In this document: positions 1 to 10,385 of the stretch, in pieces | How the letters are laid out: every line of letters begins with the position of its first letter | Position numbering within the stretch: the first letter of the stretch is position 1 | NCBI GenBank assembly: GCA_024449915.1 | Contig: JAMZAV010001284.1 | Coordinates: 231,501-295,500, forward strand | Direction of reading: 5' to 3' | Origin: Sweltsa coloradensis | Taxonomy: Eukaryota > Arthropoda > Insecta > Plecoptera > Chloroperlidae | DNA length: 64,000 nt | Made by a program: the position numbers and the translations under genes | The notes under the pieces: generated by a model | Database searches by the model: none | Seen by the model: the letters and a program-made list of their open reading frames with translations, nothing else | What the model was told of the DNA's origin: nothing

Positions 1-1712
1 CACTTTCTATCTAAAAAGTTGATTTATTTCTTTGTTAAATAGTCTGATGCATATTTAAAAAGATATCATGTCGAAATCCGAACAGTAGTTTTTTGTCAAT
101 TGAAGATGAGAAAAGTTATAATCTTTGATATTTTTTTCATGTATAATACGTGCATCGATATACCAAATTTACGGATGTGTCTAAAAATTCGAGATAATCA
201 CTATGAGAAGAAATGATATGTTTGCTACATACTATTCTCAAGGTTTTGTCCAAAAGTCGAATGGAAACAAAGTTAGAGCGTGATAAGTGTTGCGCCGTTC
301 AGCAGGCGTCAACTTGCGAAATGAGGATTTATCCCACCTTCTCGTCACGTGACTTAGCGCTCCGCCCATCACCAGTCGTCAATTATCGATCGTTTCGGGA
401 AAAATCGTATCGATCGATATATCGATTATCAAACGGCAACCCTAGTAAAATGCCTCTAGTTGCCAGACACGATGATGCGCAGACAATGCTGCGATGTGGC
501 CGAGAGTATGACGGAACCTTTCGAAGCGCGCACTGTTAGAATATACGCATATTGACGTATTTTTTTTTCTTTCACATGCACAGTTAAGCCGCAGTCAGTT
601 TTTGAGGGGATCAAATTTGAAAAAAAAGTGCGGCTTATATGCATGTAAATACGGTAATTTATTAGCTTTTGTTATTTTGAACTTTAGTGGGGTAAAACCA
701 TTTGGAGGTGTGGGGGATGCGAAGTTGTCTGACCAAACCCGGGTGGAATGAGCAAATAACAGGTGTGTACTGTGTGATATGTAAATCTTAGTAATTTTTT
801 ACTCTATATTTTACAATAAAAACAATATTGGGTTGTGTAGTGTATTAACATAAATTTGTGTCTTTAAAAAGTAATTACTTTCAAAGTGTGGTTTGTTTAT
901 ATCAATGGAAGCACACTACACAATCAAAGTAACACGCACGCATAAATTACCATCAAAAATAATATTCATAACATGGAACATATTTTCACAACTTATCGTA
1001 TCAAATGACTGCCCGAGTGCAACTTGGCCATTTGTCATTAGCAACCTGAGTTGGGGTGGAGCTAGTCAGCCTGGTTCATTTGAATACTATTGTGAGCACA
1101 TGGCATGAATCTGTGTAGCACGTGGACAAGGGTGGTCAGCGGGAGGGAAACTCAACTGCAAACACCCCCATTGACTGAGGCCAACGACCCTAGAGCTCAG
1201 AGATGCAAAGAGACATGACTCAAGACTTTGTATTCACATTCTAAGAAGAAACAATAAGACTGGCACTCTGAGCACCAGGCTTGGAATATCTCTGCCTGTG
1301 TCTCACTCTCACTGACCCATGTCAAATCATAATCACAAGTTAGCACCAGCTTTTAAGTTGCAATGTAAGTTTGCACAACAGTGTTACGAGCTAATTCTCA
1401 GTCATTGGTTCAATTAAAATTTTTGTGGGACTAAAAATATTTAATAAAGTTAACCTAACGAAGACATACAAAAGAAATCACAACATTCTTTACTAGTGCT
1501 AGTGCAGTAACAAAATCTTAAAATTGGGTAGACAACGTATAAATGTCTCATATAATGCTTTGTCACCGGTATGAAGGCTCAACTTAATTATTTCTGTGTT
1601 AAGTTGTTTGTTAATTATTATGAGATGTGGTCACAGTTTTACACATAGTCATTCATAGATGACAACTACAATCAGTTCTCACACAAGACATAACAGAAAA
1701 AGACAAACATAC
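1..1712. other. Intron sequence downstream of the last PBRM1 exon in the window; no gene seen
   Basis: Because PBRM1 runs on the minus strand, this is the start of the intron after the exon at 1713-1825. The second half of bromodomain 3 should follow off the left edge; I looked for its conserved helix-C asparagine segment on the minus strand and did not find it here. Short open frames are AT-rich and unlike any family. Around 530-660 a GCGGCTTATA... AAATACGGTAA stretch resembles the end of a small DNA transposon, but its partner end is unclear. Confidence 0.6.
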
Positions 1713-1825
1713 CCTCAGCTTATTCCTAATTTGAAACAAAGATAATGGATTGCGGATTTCCTTGTAATAATCGGGATAATGGCGTCTAGCTGGCAATTTC
1801 CAAAATGGTTCGCTAAGCAGATGAC
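1713..1825 (-). CDS. PBRM1: Polybromo-1 coding exon 8 of those visible (bromodomain 3, ZA loop and helix A end)
   Basis: Minus-strand exon of 113 bp, bounded by an upstream TTTCAG acceptor and a downstream GTATGT donor. It completes a split glycine codon from the previous exon and then encodes residues 369-405 of the predicted protein. The peptide contains SEPFWKLPARRHYPDYYKEI followed by RNPLSLFQIRNKL, the ZA-loop and BC signature of the third PBRM1 bromodomain (human: EPFYHLP...YPDYYQQIKMPISL). It ends in phase 0. Polybromo reads acetylated histone tails within the nuclear PBAF (SWI/SNF) complex. The rest of this bromodomain, including its acetyl-lysine-binding asparagine, must lie in an exon beyond the left edge. 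Splice sites, phase and homology agree, so confidence is high. Confidence 0.93.
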
Positions 1826-2381
1826 CTGAAAGAATAAAACCAAAACAATTATGTGACAGTAAGCTAATGCCCAAACAAACAATGAGAATAATCAGTGCTT
1901 AATTTGTGGTAGTACGCAGTGTATGCATAACAATACCTTTTCAAGAGGATATATGGTGTATGTATCACTAGGTACCTTTAACAATTGTTGTTTACTAGTG
2001 TATAGTGTACTGAATGATGAGCATGTACTGTATCCCAATTCAGAGTTGATTGTATTTAGTCCACAACAATTCTTCAAGCACTTTTAGTCTATCATGAATT
2101 TTTCTTGTATTTGTATTTCAACCATCTTTCTCCTCATTTAAATCCACTTAGGCCACTTTTTGTTCAAGAACAAGTCAGATAGAGTGTACAATCATTTTAC
2201 ATGATACATGTAATCATATGACAAAAATATATACCGGTACATATTATACAAAAGTAATAACTGATCAAATCAATATTTCACTAACAATCAATCATTGAGA
2301 AAAATACACTTCAAGTGGCAAAAATGGCCATTTCAGTTGAGTAGTCAAAAACATTTTTTTCTTACGAATAGAATTATGTAC

Positions 2382-2548
2382 CTTGGTTGTTGGTGGCCAT
2401 CTTGATGAGTTCATAGAGCTGCCAACGAGGGTTATCGGAGTCCTCTGCATCAGTTTCCTCTTCGTCCCCTTCATCCTCGTCCTCCTCCTCATCCTGGAGA
2501 GCTGCCGTGATCGCAGACAGAGACTGGGTGCCCCGCATGCGCTTGTTT
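2382..2548 (-). CDS. PBRM1: Polybromo-1 coding exon 7 (acidic linker and start of bromodomain 3)
   Basis: Minus-strand exon of 167 bp with a GTGTCAG acceptor and a GTACAT donor. It completes the split arginine codon of the previous exon, encodes residues 313-367 and ends after the first base of a glycine codon (phase 1), matching the next exon. It starts with the conserved linker NKRMRGTQSLSAITAALQ (human: NKRAVQGGRLSAITMALQ). An acidic run follows (EEEDEDEGDEEETDAEDSD), then NPRWQLYELIKMATNNQG, helix Z of bromodomain 3. Human PBRM1 has a less uninterrupted acidic linker here. Open frames in two other registers overlap the exon but only this one splices in phase. Confidence 0.94.
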
Positions 2549-3281
2549 CTGACACAATTTTCAAATATCCAACACAAATGATTACGTATTTGCCAAACAT
2601 ACATAATAGGCCCTACTGTCAAGCATGACCAATAGTTGCTAATACCAAAGGAAATCCAAAATCAAGGCAAAAATGGGGATGAAAACAACATGTGATGAAC
2701 ATGTTATAAATACGAGTGTGCAAGCATGAAATTTTAAAGTCGAGCCAAGCGGAGTACTAAAAAGAAGCTTGATTTTCAAATCGAGCTTATATTCAAAACG
2801 TCTTTGGTGGGGTTGAACGTTAGACCTAGTTTTTTCCCCGGAACGCACAAGTTGATAATTCTACGCGCCATTACTCTCGTGTATTTTTCCCGTGACGTAG
2901 CCGGAGGTTTATTTGTACTTTGCCAGTACTAGTTGACAAACAGGCCTGCCTTTCTAACATCACTTTTCAGTAGCCAGCGAGTCTGCAGCGTACGTAATGA
3001 TTAATGATGTATACTGTATTGTGCAATTGACGCCTATTGTGGGCCTTGGACGTAACATAGCACACTATCTAAATTACCGTAATTATTTGCATACTAGTTG
3101 AAAATTCCTATATTTTTTGTTTAATTTCCTAACCGTAAGACAAATTTAATAAGTCTCTACCTGACCACTAAACATTTAACCCTCTCATCCCCAGTGATCT
3201 AGTAATTAACACACGGGATCAAATGAGAGGCAACTCCATTGTGTTGTTTGAAATTCTCATTATTTTTACATGTGATATGAA

Positions 3282-3951
3282 TAGTGATGTTCAATGATAT
3301 TATTTTCAATATCGACATCGGCGCCATTTTTACCATTTTTTTTTTCTTTAGTTATTTCAAAAATAATATTGATTATTTTGTCCGTGAAAATGACCAGAGT
3401 CTATGTTTCATACATGATCCTAATTGCTAGTCTTATTTTCGGTGCTTAATATTAATGGAATAATTCATCTAGATTTTCAAGTGAATCTACTTAAAACATG
3501 TTTTTTATACCTCATCATAAATAATTCTTGAACTCAGAGCGTGCAAAGATCACGAGTTGCGAACAGTAAATAAATTCACCTGTCTAGCGCCTATGTTGTT
3601 GTATGCCTAGCAACTCAACTGAAATCTCGTGCAGCGCGCCACGTGGTGAATTGAGAGCGAGGTTGGGGAGGTGCACGCGCATTGGCTTCGCTTCAAGACA
3701 CCGCACAACTGATGCCGTGCATGCGTCACTCATTGGACAACATAGTACTCAGTTCTTTGACAAAGGCGCTGGCGGGCAATCGTAGAGGAGGAGTGGAAGG
3801 AGTGTTCCATTGAACTGCATTAATACGTAATGTAGTCCATGACAGGACATTTAACATACAGAATAATACAAATCTATGATATGGCGATATTTCCGATTTG
3901 ACGCCGAGGTATCGATATTGAAAACAGGCTCGATATTGTTGAACATCACTA
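3282..3951. mobile_element. hAT-like non-autonomous element, terminal inverted repeats only
   Basis: The ends TAGTGATGTTCAA (3282) and TTGAACATCACTA (to 3951) are perfect inverted repeats, and both continue into CGATAT-rich sequence. The terminal TAGTGATG matches other elements in the window that carry 8-bp target duplications. No convincing duplication is visible here, so this copy may be old or rearranged. No transposase is encoded. It sits in the PBRM1 intron between the exons at 2382 and 4725. Confidence 0.6.
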
Positions 3952-4724
3952 GGCTTAGATATTTATAATGTAGGTGGTAGAGCCTACTTAAAATAAACAA
4001 GATGACAACAAAATGAAATGATTAGCATCTCATCTCTCCTCTTACCATGGACAGTCAGTGCTATTAATTAATAGATTGCTATTGCCCCATAGTCTAAGCT
4101 GCTCACTGCGCTACTGCATTCTTCCATTGTGTTTTTGTGAAATGCTTTGCTGACAAGATGTTAAATGTTTGCAAGTGTTTAAGAACACCCGCTTATGAAA
4201 ATTAGTACTGTGAAACGAACGGCATGTCTTTGACGAGTTGCAAGGCTTGGCTTGAATAAATTGAGACCAAAGTCAAGCTAGGTGTAACAAAGAGCTTAAA
4301 AAATCTCGAAAAATCAATAAGGCATACTAACACACCCCTAGTAATAAGCAAGAAAATAAGTTTATAAAATCAGATATTATCAAAGGCAATGCTCATTATT
4401 AGCTTTGAAGCCACCATTGATATGCAATAGATTAGATTAGAAGTTAAGCACGCCTTTTGCCTGGTGTATCATCGAGGGAAGTTTATATACCATCAAGATA
4501 AAGCTCAAAGAGGAATGAAGAGAATACATCAGTGCATCTGCTCCAGTAGTCCTCACAAGGTCTCAGAGAAACCATATATGTAATTATAGAGTTTGAAGGG
4601 GGGCAACAGGTACCCCAGAGTCGCTGGATGCTAAATAAGAGTGGCCGCTTAAAAAACCAGCCAGCCAGCAATAGTGGATACTGGATAGTCAAGAAATAAA
4701 TTAACTAATAGTATAATGTTTTAC

Positions 4725-4984
4725 CTGATTCTTTCGCTGCTTTTACCAGAGACAAATTTCCCATGTTCAACTTCTATTTTCTTGGAGGAAATGATCTTTT
4801 TCAAGGCTTTGGCATCTTTATAAATTTGTGATCCCGGTTCATTAAACAAACACGCATTCCTTGTCATTTGAAGAAGATCTTTCTCCATTTCACCCAATGA
4901 AGAATATTTATTTTGTTGGATTTTGGTAGCTATCAACTTCAGATCAACTGGACCGTCAATTACTTCATAGTACTCAGGGTAGCG
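4725..4984 (-). CDS. PBRM1: Polybromo-1 coding exon 6 (core of bromodomain 2)
   Basis: Minus-strand exon of 260 bp between a TTTCAG acceptor and a GTAAAA donor. It encodes residues 226-311 plus two bases of residue 312. The peptide runs RYPEYYEVIDGPVDLKLIA, then EMEKDLLQMTRNACLFNEPG, then KDAKALKKIISSKKIEVEHG, matching PBRM1 bromodomain 2 (human: YPDYYAIIKEPIDL... NAKTYNEPGSQVFKDANSIKK... KKAEIEHHE). The predicted acetyl-lysine-contacting asparagine is N273 in FNEPGS, so this domain should be able to bind acetyl-lysine. In vertebrates bromodomain 2 is the main reader of acetylated H3 lysine 14. The first start-like methionine inside the exon is not a start: the exon begins with the helix-A end directly after the acceptor. 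Confidence 0.96.
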
Positions 4985-5645
4985 CTGAAACAGTAAAACA
5001 ATAACAAATATGTAAGCCTAGTCAAATTAGGAAGCTAAGAATAATATTAATTTCTGAACGTAGATTTTTGGAAAGGATAAGAGTATGACACACCAAAATG
5101 AACATGTATCAATATCATTCATTAAGTCTAGCACGGTACTAATTTTTTTAAATCCTGTAAGAAGACCGCAAATATCCTTGAAAAAGTATTAAAAGTTAAA
5201 ACAGTAATTTCTTTGATACAAGGCTAAACGCGCGATATAATTTAATTTTTTACCATCATAACCCACAAAAAAGCATACCTTACAGACTCAAATATAATGA
5301 ACCAACACCTGTGGCTCCTTCACATGTGACTAGAATGGATGCAATTGTGTATCTTTTAGAGAAAAATTTGTTTTTCCCCTATTAGTAGATGGAGTGGGTG
5401 GTTCAGTCAGCAAGCAAAAGTGGCAACCATGCGCGACAAACAGACGATATTTAGCAAGGATTGCACAAAATAGGATAACACATAAGAGAACACGATTGTT
5501 TGTCAATCGCTTCCATTGAGCCCAAAACCCTTAAAAAACCTGGCTGCTGCTTCAATCCCTGGATTAGCATGCACAATGCCTGGGACACGTCTTTGATTGG
5601 CCGGTCACCTCGGCCAATGGGAGTTCAAATCCAATCGTTGTTGTT

Positions 5646-5775
5646 ACTACACAATGCACATATCGAAAGTAGAATCTATTATCACACTGCCTTCAATATT
5701 CTCAATGCAAACTACACAATGCACATATCGAAAGTAGAATCTATTATCACACTGCCTTCAATATTTCCAATGCAA
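5646..5775. repeat. Tandem duplication, 65-bp unit, two copies
   Basis: Two head-to-tail copies begin ACTACACAATGCACATATCG at 5646 and 5711 and differ only near the end (ATTCTCAATG versus ATTTCCAATG). Near identity implies a recent slippage or unequal-exchange event in the PBRM1 intron. Confidence 0.9.
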
Positions 5776-6091
5776 ACTAGCCCGCGCAGATTCAGCTTTA
5801 CGAAAATTAGCTTGAAAAATAAGATTACCTCCCAAAATATCCGTTGATCCGTTTTGCACCCTAAATATCCGTAAAAACAGCAGCCCTGGTTTAGTAAAAT
5901 ACTATGTGACAAGTAGTTGTAAAGCAAAGAATGGTGTTAAAGAGTTTGACAAGTTACCGAGGGAAATCAAGGAAGTTAAAAGTTTAGGCTAGGCCTATCC
6001 AAAGCCAAATGTGCTAAATGGTTAAAAAATAGGATAAATGATCAGTTAAAAATTTAAGTAAATTGTCTTTCATAAGTTGATGTTAACTATA

Positions 6092-6466
6092 CACACACAT
6101 AACAAAAACTTGTAGAAATACAGCCAAACCTTACACACTCAAAAGGAATGAGATCTAAAAAAAGGGCCAAGCTCATCTACCCTTCCACATAAACGTACAG
6201 TGTCCCATAACAGCATCCTCGAAAAGCTTTTCAAAATAGAATTTGCGATTATTAATTTAACGTAATAGTTTATCAAAGTTCTTTTTTTGTAATTAATTTA
6301 AACGTAAACATGCAAATTCTATTTTGCCAAGCTTTTCGAGGATGCTGTTATGGGACGCTGTACGTTTATGTGGAAGGGTAGATGAGCTTGGCCCTTTTTT
6401 TAGATCTCATTCCTTTTGAGTGTGTAAGGTTTGGCTGTATTTCTACAAGTTTTTGTTATGTGTGTG
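6092..6466. repeat. Foldback element with arms of about 160 bp
   Basis: The left arm begins CACACACATAACAAAAACTT and its reverse complement ends at about 6466. Arms of about 160 bp each are almost perfect (one visible mismatch, ACAGTG versus ACAGCG) around a loop of about 45 AT-rich bases near 6256-6300. No long ORF lies inside. Transcripts would form a long hairpin. A motif near the loop (CCAAGCTTTTCGAGG) vaguely echoes the foldback family at 37648, but common origin is not shown. Confidence 0.85.
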
Positions 6467-7288
6467 ATCTCATTACTTTTTCAAGTTCCATTACAAAATT
6501 ATTTGCTAAAATATAATATTTTTATCAAAGTTGATTTAAATTCTATGGTATTAGCAGTAACAATATAGGATGTAAAATATCTAGACCCGGATTCATGTAC
6601 ATCCTGGGTATAGGTGGTATAACCATGGTATAACGACGGTATAAGGACTGGACCCCAATTCTTGAGTTCGTGGGAGATGAGTTGAAAACGCAATTTGAAA
6701 ACGAAGTCGTTTTCGTTTTCGAAGGAATTGGTATTCTTGAACGGTATCGTGGAAAACGTCATGGGTTGTGAGTTGAAAGCATTGATATTAAACCCCTATA
6801 GTAGGGTTGAAAGAGTATCACGAAATCCAAACACTTTAAAAAGATTTGCGTATAGCAAAGAGCTCGAAAAAGTTCTATATTTATTCTAGATGGCAGTGCC
6901 TTCATAAACGCGGGCCAATCGAAAGACAAGTTGTATGAAATGATTTGATTGTTGCAATTATGTAAACAAACAGTTGAGCAAGTTCATATCAAAACAATGT
7001 TGTGCTGGCATAGGGTTGGCTAGGCTTGTCAAACATGTAATGTAAGTATGAATTTTACTAGTCCTATAGCCAAATGGAACTTTAGACCTACACTGTTGTA
7101 TTATAAATAATTTTCTACATCTGGGCCTAGGCCAGGGACGGTTTCTGATTTGTTTTATGAGAGTATAATGACACCTTTTCTCGTTCCACACAAAGAAGAA
7201 AATTTTTAAATGTCCGCCATTTGTTTACGTATCGCACTTTCCCGCCTAACTCTGCTTATACCGTCAACAAGTGTCAAGTAACTATGGT

Positions 7289-7757
7289 TACTTGTTGATT
7301 ATATGCCAAGTGTTTAAGGCTTATTTTAAAACCTTTATTTGGAAGCCTTCCAACAAACTTTTTCAACTTTTTTTTCAAAAGAGACTATCATTCTATAACC
7401 TTAATGTCCATGTAAAATATGAACATTGTAGCCCCACCCGTCTGGTCAGAATCGCGGGCCGACGTATTAGATGTTAGCAGTAGCTAGCAGTAGCTAACAT
7501 CCTTAAAGTGATTTTGAGCATGTTTGAAGACATTTTTTCACCAAGAAGGAATGGTCGTACCCCAATAAAATTTGGCATGTGTTGTCAGGTACCTAAATCC
7601 CCTCGATTGTGATAGTTTTCAAGTTCACATCACGTTACATGACGGCTGGGTAACACCTGAAATCACCCCAACTCTGCTTGGTGTATAAGGTGCTTGAGTG
7701 TGTAGCGCACCGCGGCTTGGCTGCGGCGCCCTAACGGGCACCTAGATCTTAAATGTT
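7289..7757. repeat. Fragments of two interspersed repeat families
   Basis: 7289-7470 is an inverted partial copy of the family also seen at 20306, 30085, 45300 and 63225 (shared CCTTAATGTCCATGTAAAAT and a TCAGAATC segment). 7485-7757 matches 52361-52622 on the same strand, from CTAACATCC through TTGTCAGGTACC and CCCAACTCTGCTTG to the GC-rich end CCCTAACGGGCACCTAGAT. Neither encodes a protein. Confidence 0.7.
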
Positions 7758-7889
7758 GTGAAAGTAATTTAATATATTTATGCCTAATCAATTACTTGTA
7801 AAATTTATGGTGAATGTACTGTAATTGAAGTGTCATAAATGTTCATCAATGTAAAAAAAAAATGGCTAATTGAGCCAATAAATAAATAC

Positions 7890-8067
7890 ACACATACATA
7901 CATACATACATACATACATACATACATACATACATACATACATACATACATACATACATACATACATACATACATACATACATACATACATACATACATA
8001 CATACATACATACATACATACATACATACATACATACATACATACATACAATACATACATACATACA
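7890..8067. repeat. (CATA)n microsatellite
   Basis: Long run of CATA on the plus strand with one one-base interruption near 8050. Repetitive open frames across it in several registers are artefacts of the microsatellite. Confidence 0.98.
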
Positions 8068-8109
8068 TTTGTAGTCTTGTTTCCTTTCGTTTTCGAATCC
8101 CAGTCACAA

Positions 8110-8400
8110 TTAGTAGGGCAGCCTCTCTCGTTGCCACGGGTCTTGGTTCAAATCCAGGGTAAGACATGGTTCTTTTGTCGCCCAAGCACCAGAGTCTAGG
8201 AGGGAAGCCCCCTCACTGGTTGTGCTGTGTTGTGACTTTCCACCCTTCCTATCTCTAACCTTTTCTCTTTGTATGAATGAAGAGGCACCCTTGCCCAGCA
8301 ACAGCAGGAGGGGCAGCTTTTCTCTTGTTGCCAAGGGTCCTGGTTCGAATCCAGGGTAAGTCATGGATTTCTTGTCTCCCGTGCACCAGAGTTGGGAGGG
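8110..8400 (+). repeat. Tandem units of about 200 bp with tRNA-like internal promoter boxes
   Basis: Two diverged units each contain a T-arm-like box B: GGTTCAAATCC near 8145 and GGTTCGAATCC near 8342. Both are followed by CAGGGTAAG, CATGG and GAGGGAAGCCCCC. The second unit also has a box-A-like TTGCCCAGCAACAG upstream. The copy at 14686-15291 carries the same second unit (TGGCCGAGCAACA... GGTTCGAATCC). This suggests a tRNA-derived SINE module fused to or transduced with the adjacent Penelope-type repeat. I see no complete tRNA fold. Confidence 0.55.
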
Positions 8401-8747
8401 AAGCCCCCTTACTGTCTGTGCTGACTGTGTGCCCCAGTATGAATGGTGTGTGAAGTAACCTTGCTGATGATGACAACATGCTTGCAGAATTTACTTCTTG
8501 CGTGGCCCTACCACAGGTTTGGTTATGTGTTGTGAGTTTTGGTTGCATGTAGTTAGCTGATTTTTAGTGGCCACCATCCGCCTGAAGAGTCCCAGAAGGA
8601 CGAAACGCGTCGTGGATTAAGGTAACAACTTTAAATTAGCTACAGTTGTCATCAGCAGGTGAAAAGTTTTGTCGCCCCCAGCCCTTCAGGCTGGGCTTTA
8701 TGTTCTCTATGCTTTCCCAACCTGTCAACCCTTCTCCAATCTAAACT
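8150..8747 (+). mobile_element. Penelope-type pLTR-like repeat, copy 1, containing a hammerhead ribozyme
   Basis: This stretch matches 14686-15291 almost throughout and ends TTTCCCAACCTGTCAACCC followed by TTCTCCAAT. A minimal type-I hammerhead sits at 8576-8617. Such ribozymes are typical of the pseudo-LTRs of Penelope-like elements, and a Penelope-type endonuclease ORF lies just downstream. The last 159 bases occur again, inverted, at 10386-10544, and a 30-bp terminal scrap is at 63928-63960. Confidence 0.65.
8576..8617 (+). ncRNA. Hammerhead ribozyme, minimal type I, apparently intact
   Basis: All conserved parts are present. Stem I pairs AUCCGC (8576-8581) with GUGGAU (8612-8617), six pairs with one G-U. 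The core CUGAAGA occupies 8582-8588 (CUGANGA). Stem II GUCC/GGAC closes a five-base loop CAGAA (8589-8601). GAAA is at 8602-8605. A very short stem III, ACGCGU, runs to 8610, followed by the predicted cleavage nucleotide C8611. A stem III this short is typical of Penelope-element hammerheads, which often act as dimers. It would self-cleave element transcripts after C8611. Confidence 0.85.
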
Positions 8748-8810
8748 ACATACATACATACATACATACATACATACATACATACATACATACATACATA
8801 CATACATACA
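8748..8810. repeat. (CATA)n microsatellite, second tract
   Basis: Pure CATA repeat directly abutting the end of the Penelope-type repeat (CTAAACTA) and the start of the inverted-repeat arm at 8811. Confidence 0.97.
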
Positions 8811-8922
8811 GAAGAGTTGGTATAAAACAATAAAAACAAAACATCAGCAACACAATAAAAATATAAACAAACTTAACCGCCTTACAAAGGCAAACCAAAT
8901 AGCAAGTACAAAAGCAAAACAG
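8811..8922. repeat. Inverted-repeat arm flanking the endonuclease ORF (left)
   Basis: Near-perfect reverse complement of 9846-9957: GAAGAGTTGGTATAAAAC here, GTTTTATACCAACTCTTC there. The right-hand version is the natural 3' trailer of the ORF, so this left arm looks like an inverted copy that replaced the upstream reverse-transcriptase region. Confidence 0.92.
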
Positions 8923-8950
8923 GTCACAACTTCGTTCAATAGCTTTTACT

Positions 8951-9820
8951 TTGGCTACACGTTCGCGACGAATAACCGACGTTGAACATTTGGAAGAAGA
9001 AGGTTCTGCCTTACGTGGAGCACTGCTTAGTAATGGCTTTCCAAACCGGTTGTTTTACAAGGCTTGGAATAGAAAAACAAGAGCGGAAATACAACTTGCT
9101 TCGGTAGACGTCGAGCCATCAGTTCAACCAAGAGCTACTGCATATTTGCCATATGTGAGAGGGACAACAGACCGGATCGGCCATATACTAGCTCAAGAAA
9201 ACATCAAGACGTTTTTTTCAACAGACAGGACCCTGGGTAAAATGATTGGTAGTCCTAAAGATAAGATACTTTTGGAGGGTTGGGGCGTCTACGAGATCCC
9301 ATGTGCAGACTGTTCCCAGACTTATATTGGCCAGACAGGGCGAAACATGTCAATGCGCCTACAAGAACACATGCTTGCAGTCAACAAGCTGGAAACCACT
9401 TCTGCTTTGGCGCAACATGTCAAGAAAAAGGGTCATTCGATAGACTTTGAAGGAATGAGGTATCTTGCCATGATCAGCCATCTGACTAGCCGTATCGTCA
9501 GAGAGGCAGTAGAAATTGAAAAACGCCCTCATAACTTGAACAAGCGAGATGATGGCAAACGTCTGGCCCAGTCTTGGAAGCCTGTTTTGGCAAATAGATT
9601 GGTGCCTGAAAACCATAAAACAGATAATCCAGACTCTGCGCTGGATACACATGGTCCAAGAGTCGTGCCAACAGTTGACCAGAATCCTCCTACAAGAATG
9701 TTGACGAGAAGTCAACATTTAAGTCCTACAATTTCCAGCGATTCTACAACATCAGTTGAAGAACAGAATCAGCCTGAGAGAAGGGTGACTAGAAGTCAAG
9801 CAAAGAGCTTAGCACAGTGA
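8951..9820 (+). CDS. Penelope-like element, C-terminal GIY-YIG endonuclease ORF (reverse transcriptase missing)
   Basis: Uninterrupted frame of 289 codons. Residues 112-114 (GVY) and 125-127 (YIG) form the GIY-YIG core. Arginines R131 and R136, H140 in LQEH, the catalytic-type glutamate in REAVEIEKRP (E187/E190) and N195 follow in the expected order. A CADC pair sits between GVY and YIG, as in Penelope endonucleases. The N-terminal 80 residues (EEEGSALRGALLSNGFPNRL, then TAYLPYVRGTTDRI) match the linker from reverse-transcriptase thumb to endonuclease. No RT palm is present upstream: the frame begins inside or beside an inverted repeat, so the element is 5'-truncated. The tail (about 220-289) is polar and low complexity with two TRSQ repeats. 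An intact frame in a truncated copy suggests recent insertion. The start codon is nominal. Confidence 0.85.
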   Translation: MATRSRRITDVEHLEEEGSALRGALLSNGFPNRLFYKAWNRKTRAEIQLASVDVEPSVQPRATAYLPYVRGTTDRIGHILAQENIKTFFSTDRTLGKMIGSPKDKILLEGWGVYEIPCADCSQTYIGQTGRNMSMRLQEHMLAVNKLETTSALAQHVKKKGHSIDFEGMRYLAMISHLTSRIVREAVEIEKRPHNLNKRDDGKRLAQSWKPVLANRLVPENHKTDNPDSALDTHGPRVVPTVDQNPPTRMLTRSQHLSPTISSDSTTSVEEQNQPERRVTRSQAKSLAQ

Positions 9821-9845
9821 TGTGGTTAAAAAGTTTTCACTGCAC

Positions 9846-9957
9846 CTGTTTTGCTTTTGTACTTGCTATTTGGTTTGCCTTTGTAAGGCGGTTAAGTTTG
9901 TTTATATTTTTATTGTGTTGCTGATGTTTTGTTTTTATTGTTTTATACCAACTCTTC
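9846..9957. repeat. Inverted-repeat arm flanking the endonuclease ORF (right)
   Basis: Begins CCTGTTTTGCTTTTGTACTT just after the ORF stop and pairs with 8811-8922. Downstream, 9958-10090 is element trailer (CTGAAACGTTTAAGG, ATCACGAAAGCCTACAACAG) leading into a (TA)n tract. Confidence 0.9.
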
Positions 9958-10149
9958 TTGAAAATGGAAGCCTAGTCTTCTGAAACGTTTAAGGTTTAAT
10001 TAAATATTCGTTTTAAACATTCAATATAGCGTGATTATTTCCGTAAAGTGTAACATAACATAAACCATGAATCACGAAAGCCTACAACAGAATATATATA
10101 TATATATATATATATTAAGTTTTTAAGGCTTTCGTGGCCCGAAGTAGTT

Positions 10150-10359
10150 GAATCACAATTGTAAACTTGTCGGGTTATTTCGCCACGTCGATTTGACTTA
10201 CCCATGTCAACGTTTCTGGACCGCTCTGGGCCCCGTCATCAGGACGACTAGTCGAGTCGAGTCGTCCTGATGACGGGGCCCAGAGCAGTCCAGAAACGTT
10301 GACATGGGTAAGTCAAATCGACGTGGCGAAATAACCCGACAAGTTTACAATTGTGATTC
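10150..10359. repeat. Perfect-looking palindrome of about 100-bp arms, bracketed by (TA)n tracts
   Basis: GAATCACAATTGTAAACTTG at the left is mirrored by CAAGTTTACAATTGTGATTC at the right. The arms meet at GACTAGTCGAGTCGAGTC near 10248-10262, with one visible mismatch (GACCGCTCT versus AGAGCAGTC). (TA)n runs at about 10093-10116 and 10363-10385 bracket it, and another follows at 10546-10562. Cruciform or hairpin formation is likely. Confidence 0.88.
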
Positions 10360-10385
10360 TAATATATATATATATATATATATAT

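Noticed and set aside
2292..2628. Alternative reading frames over the acidic region, on both strands
   Set aside because: Shadows of PBRM1 exon 7; only the minus-strand frame with splice-phase continuity matches the family.
7805..8185. Repetitive frames (YVCM / YIHT) on both strands
   Set aside because: Pure translation of the (CATA)n microsatellite.
7890..8810. CRISPR-like array of CATA blocks
   Set aside because: Four-base microsatellite without spacers, in an animal genome.
10260..10305. Second hammerhead-like core in the palindrome (CTGATGA at 10267, GAAAC at 10293)
   Set aside because: Stem II cannot close next to the core (C opposite A, only three weak pairs) and no cleavage-site stem III/UH can be assigned.
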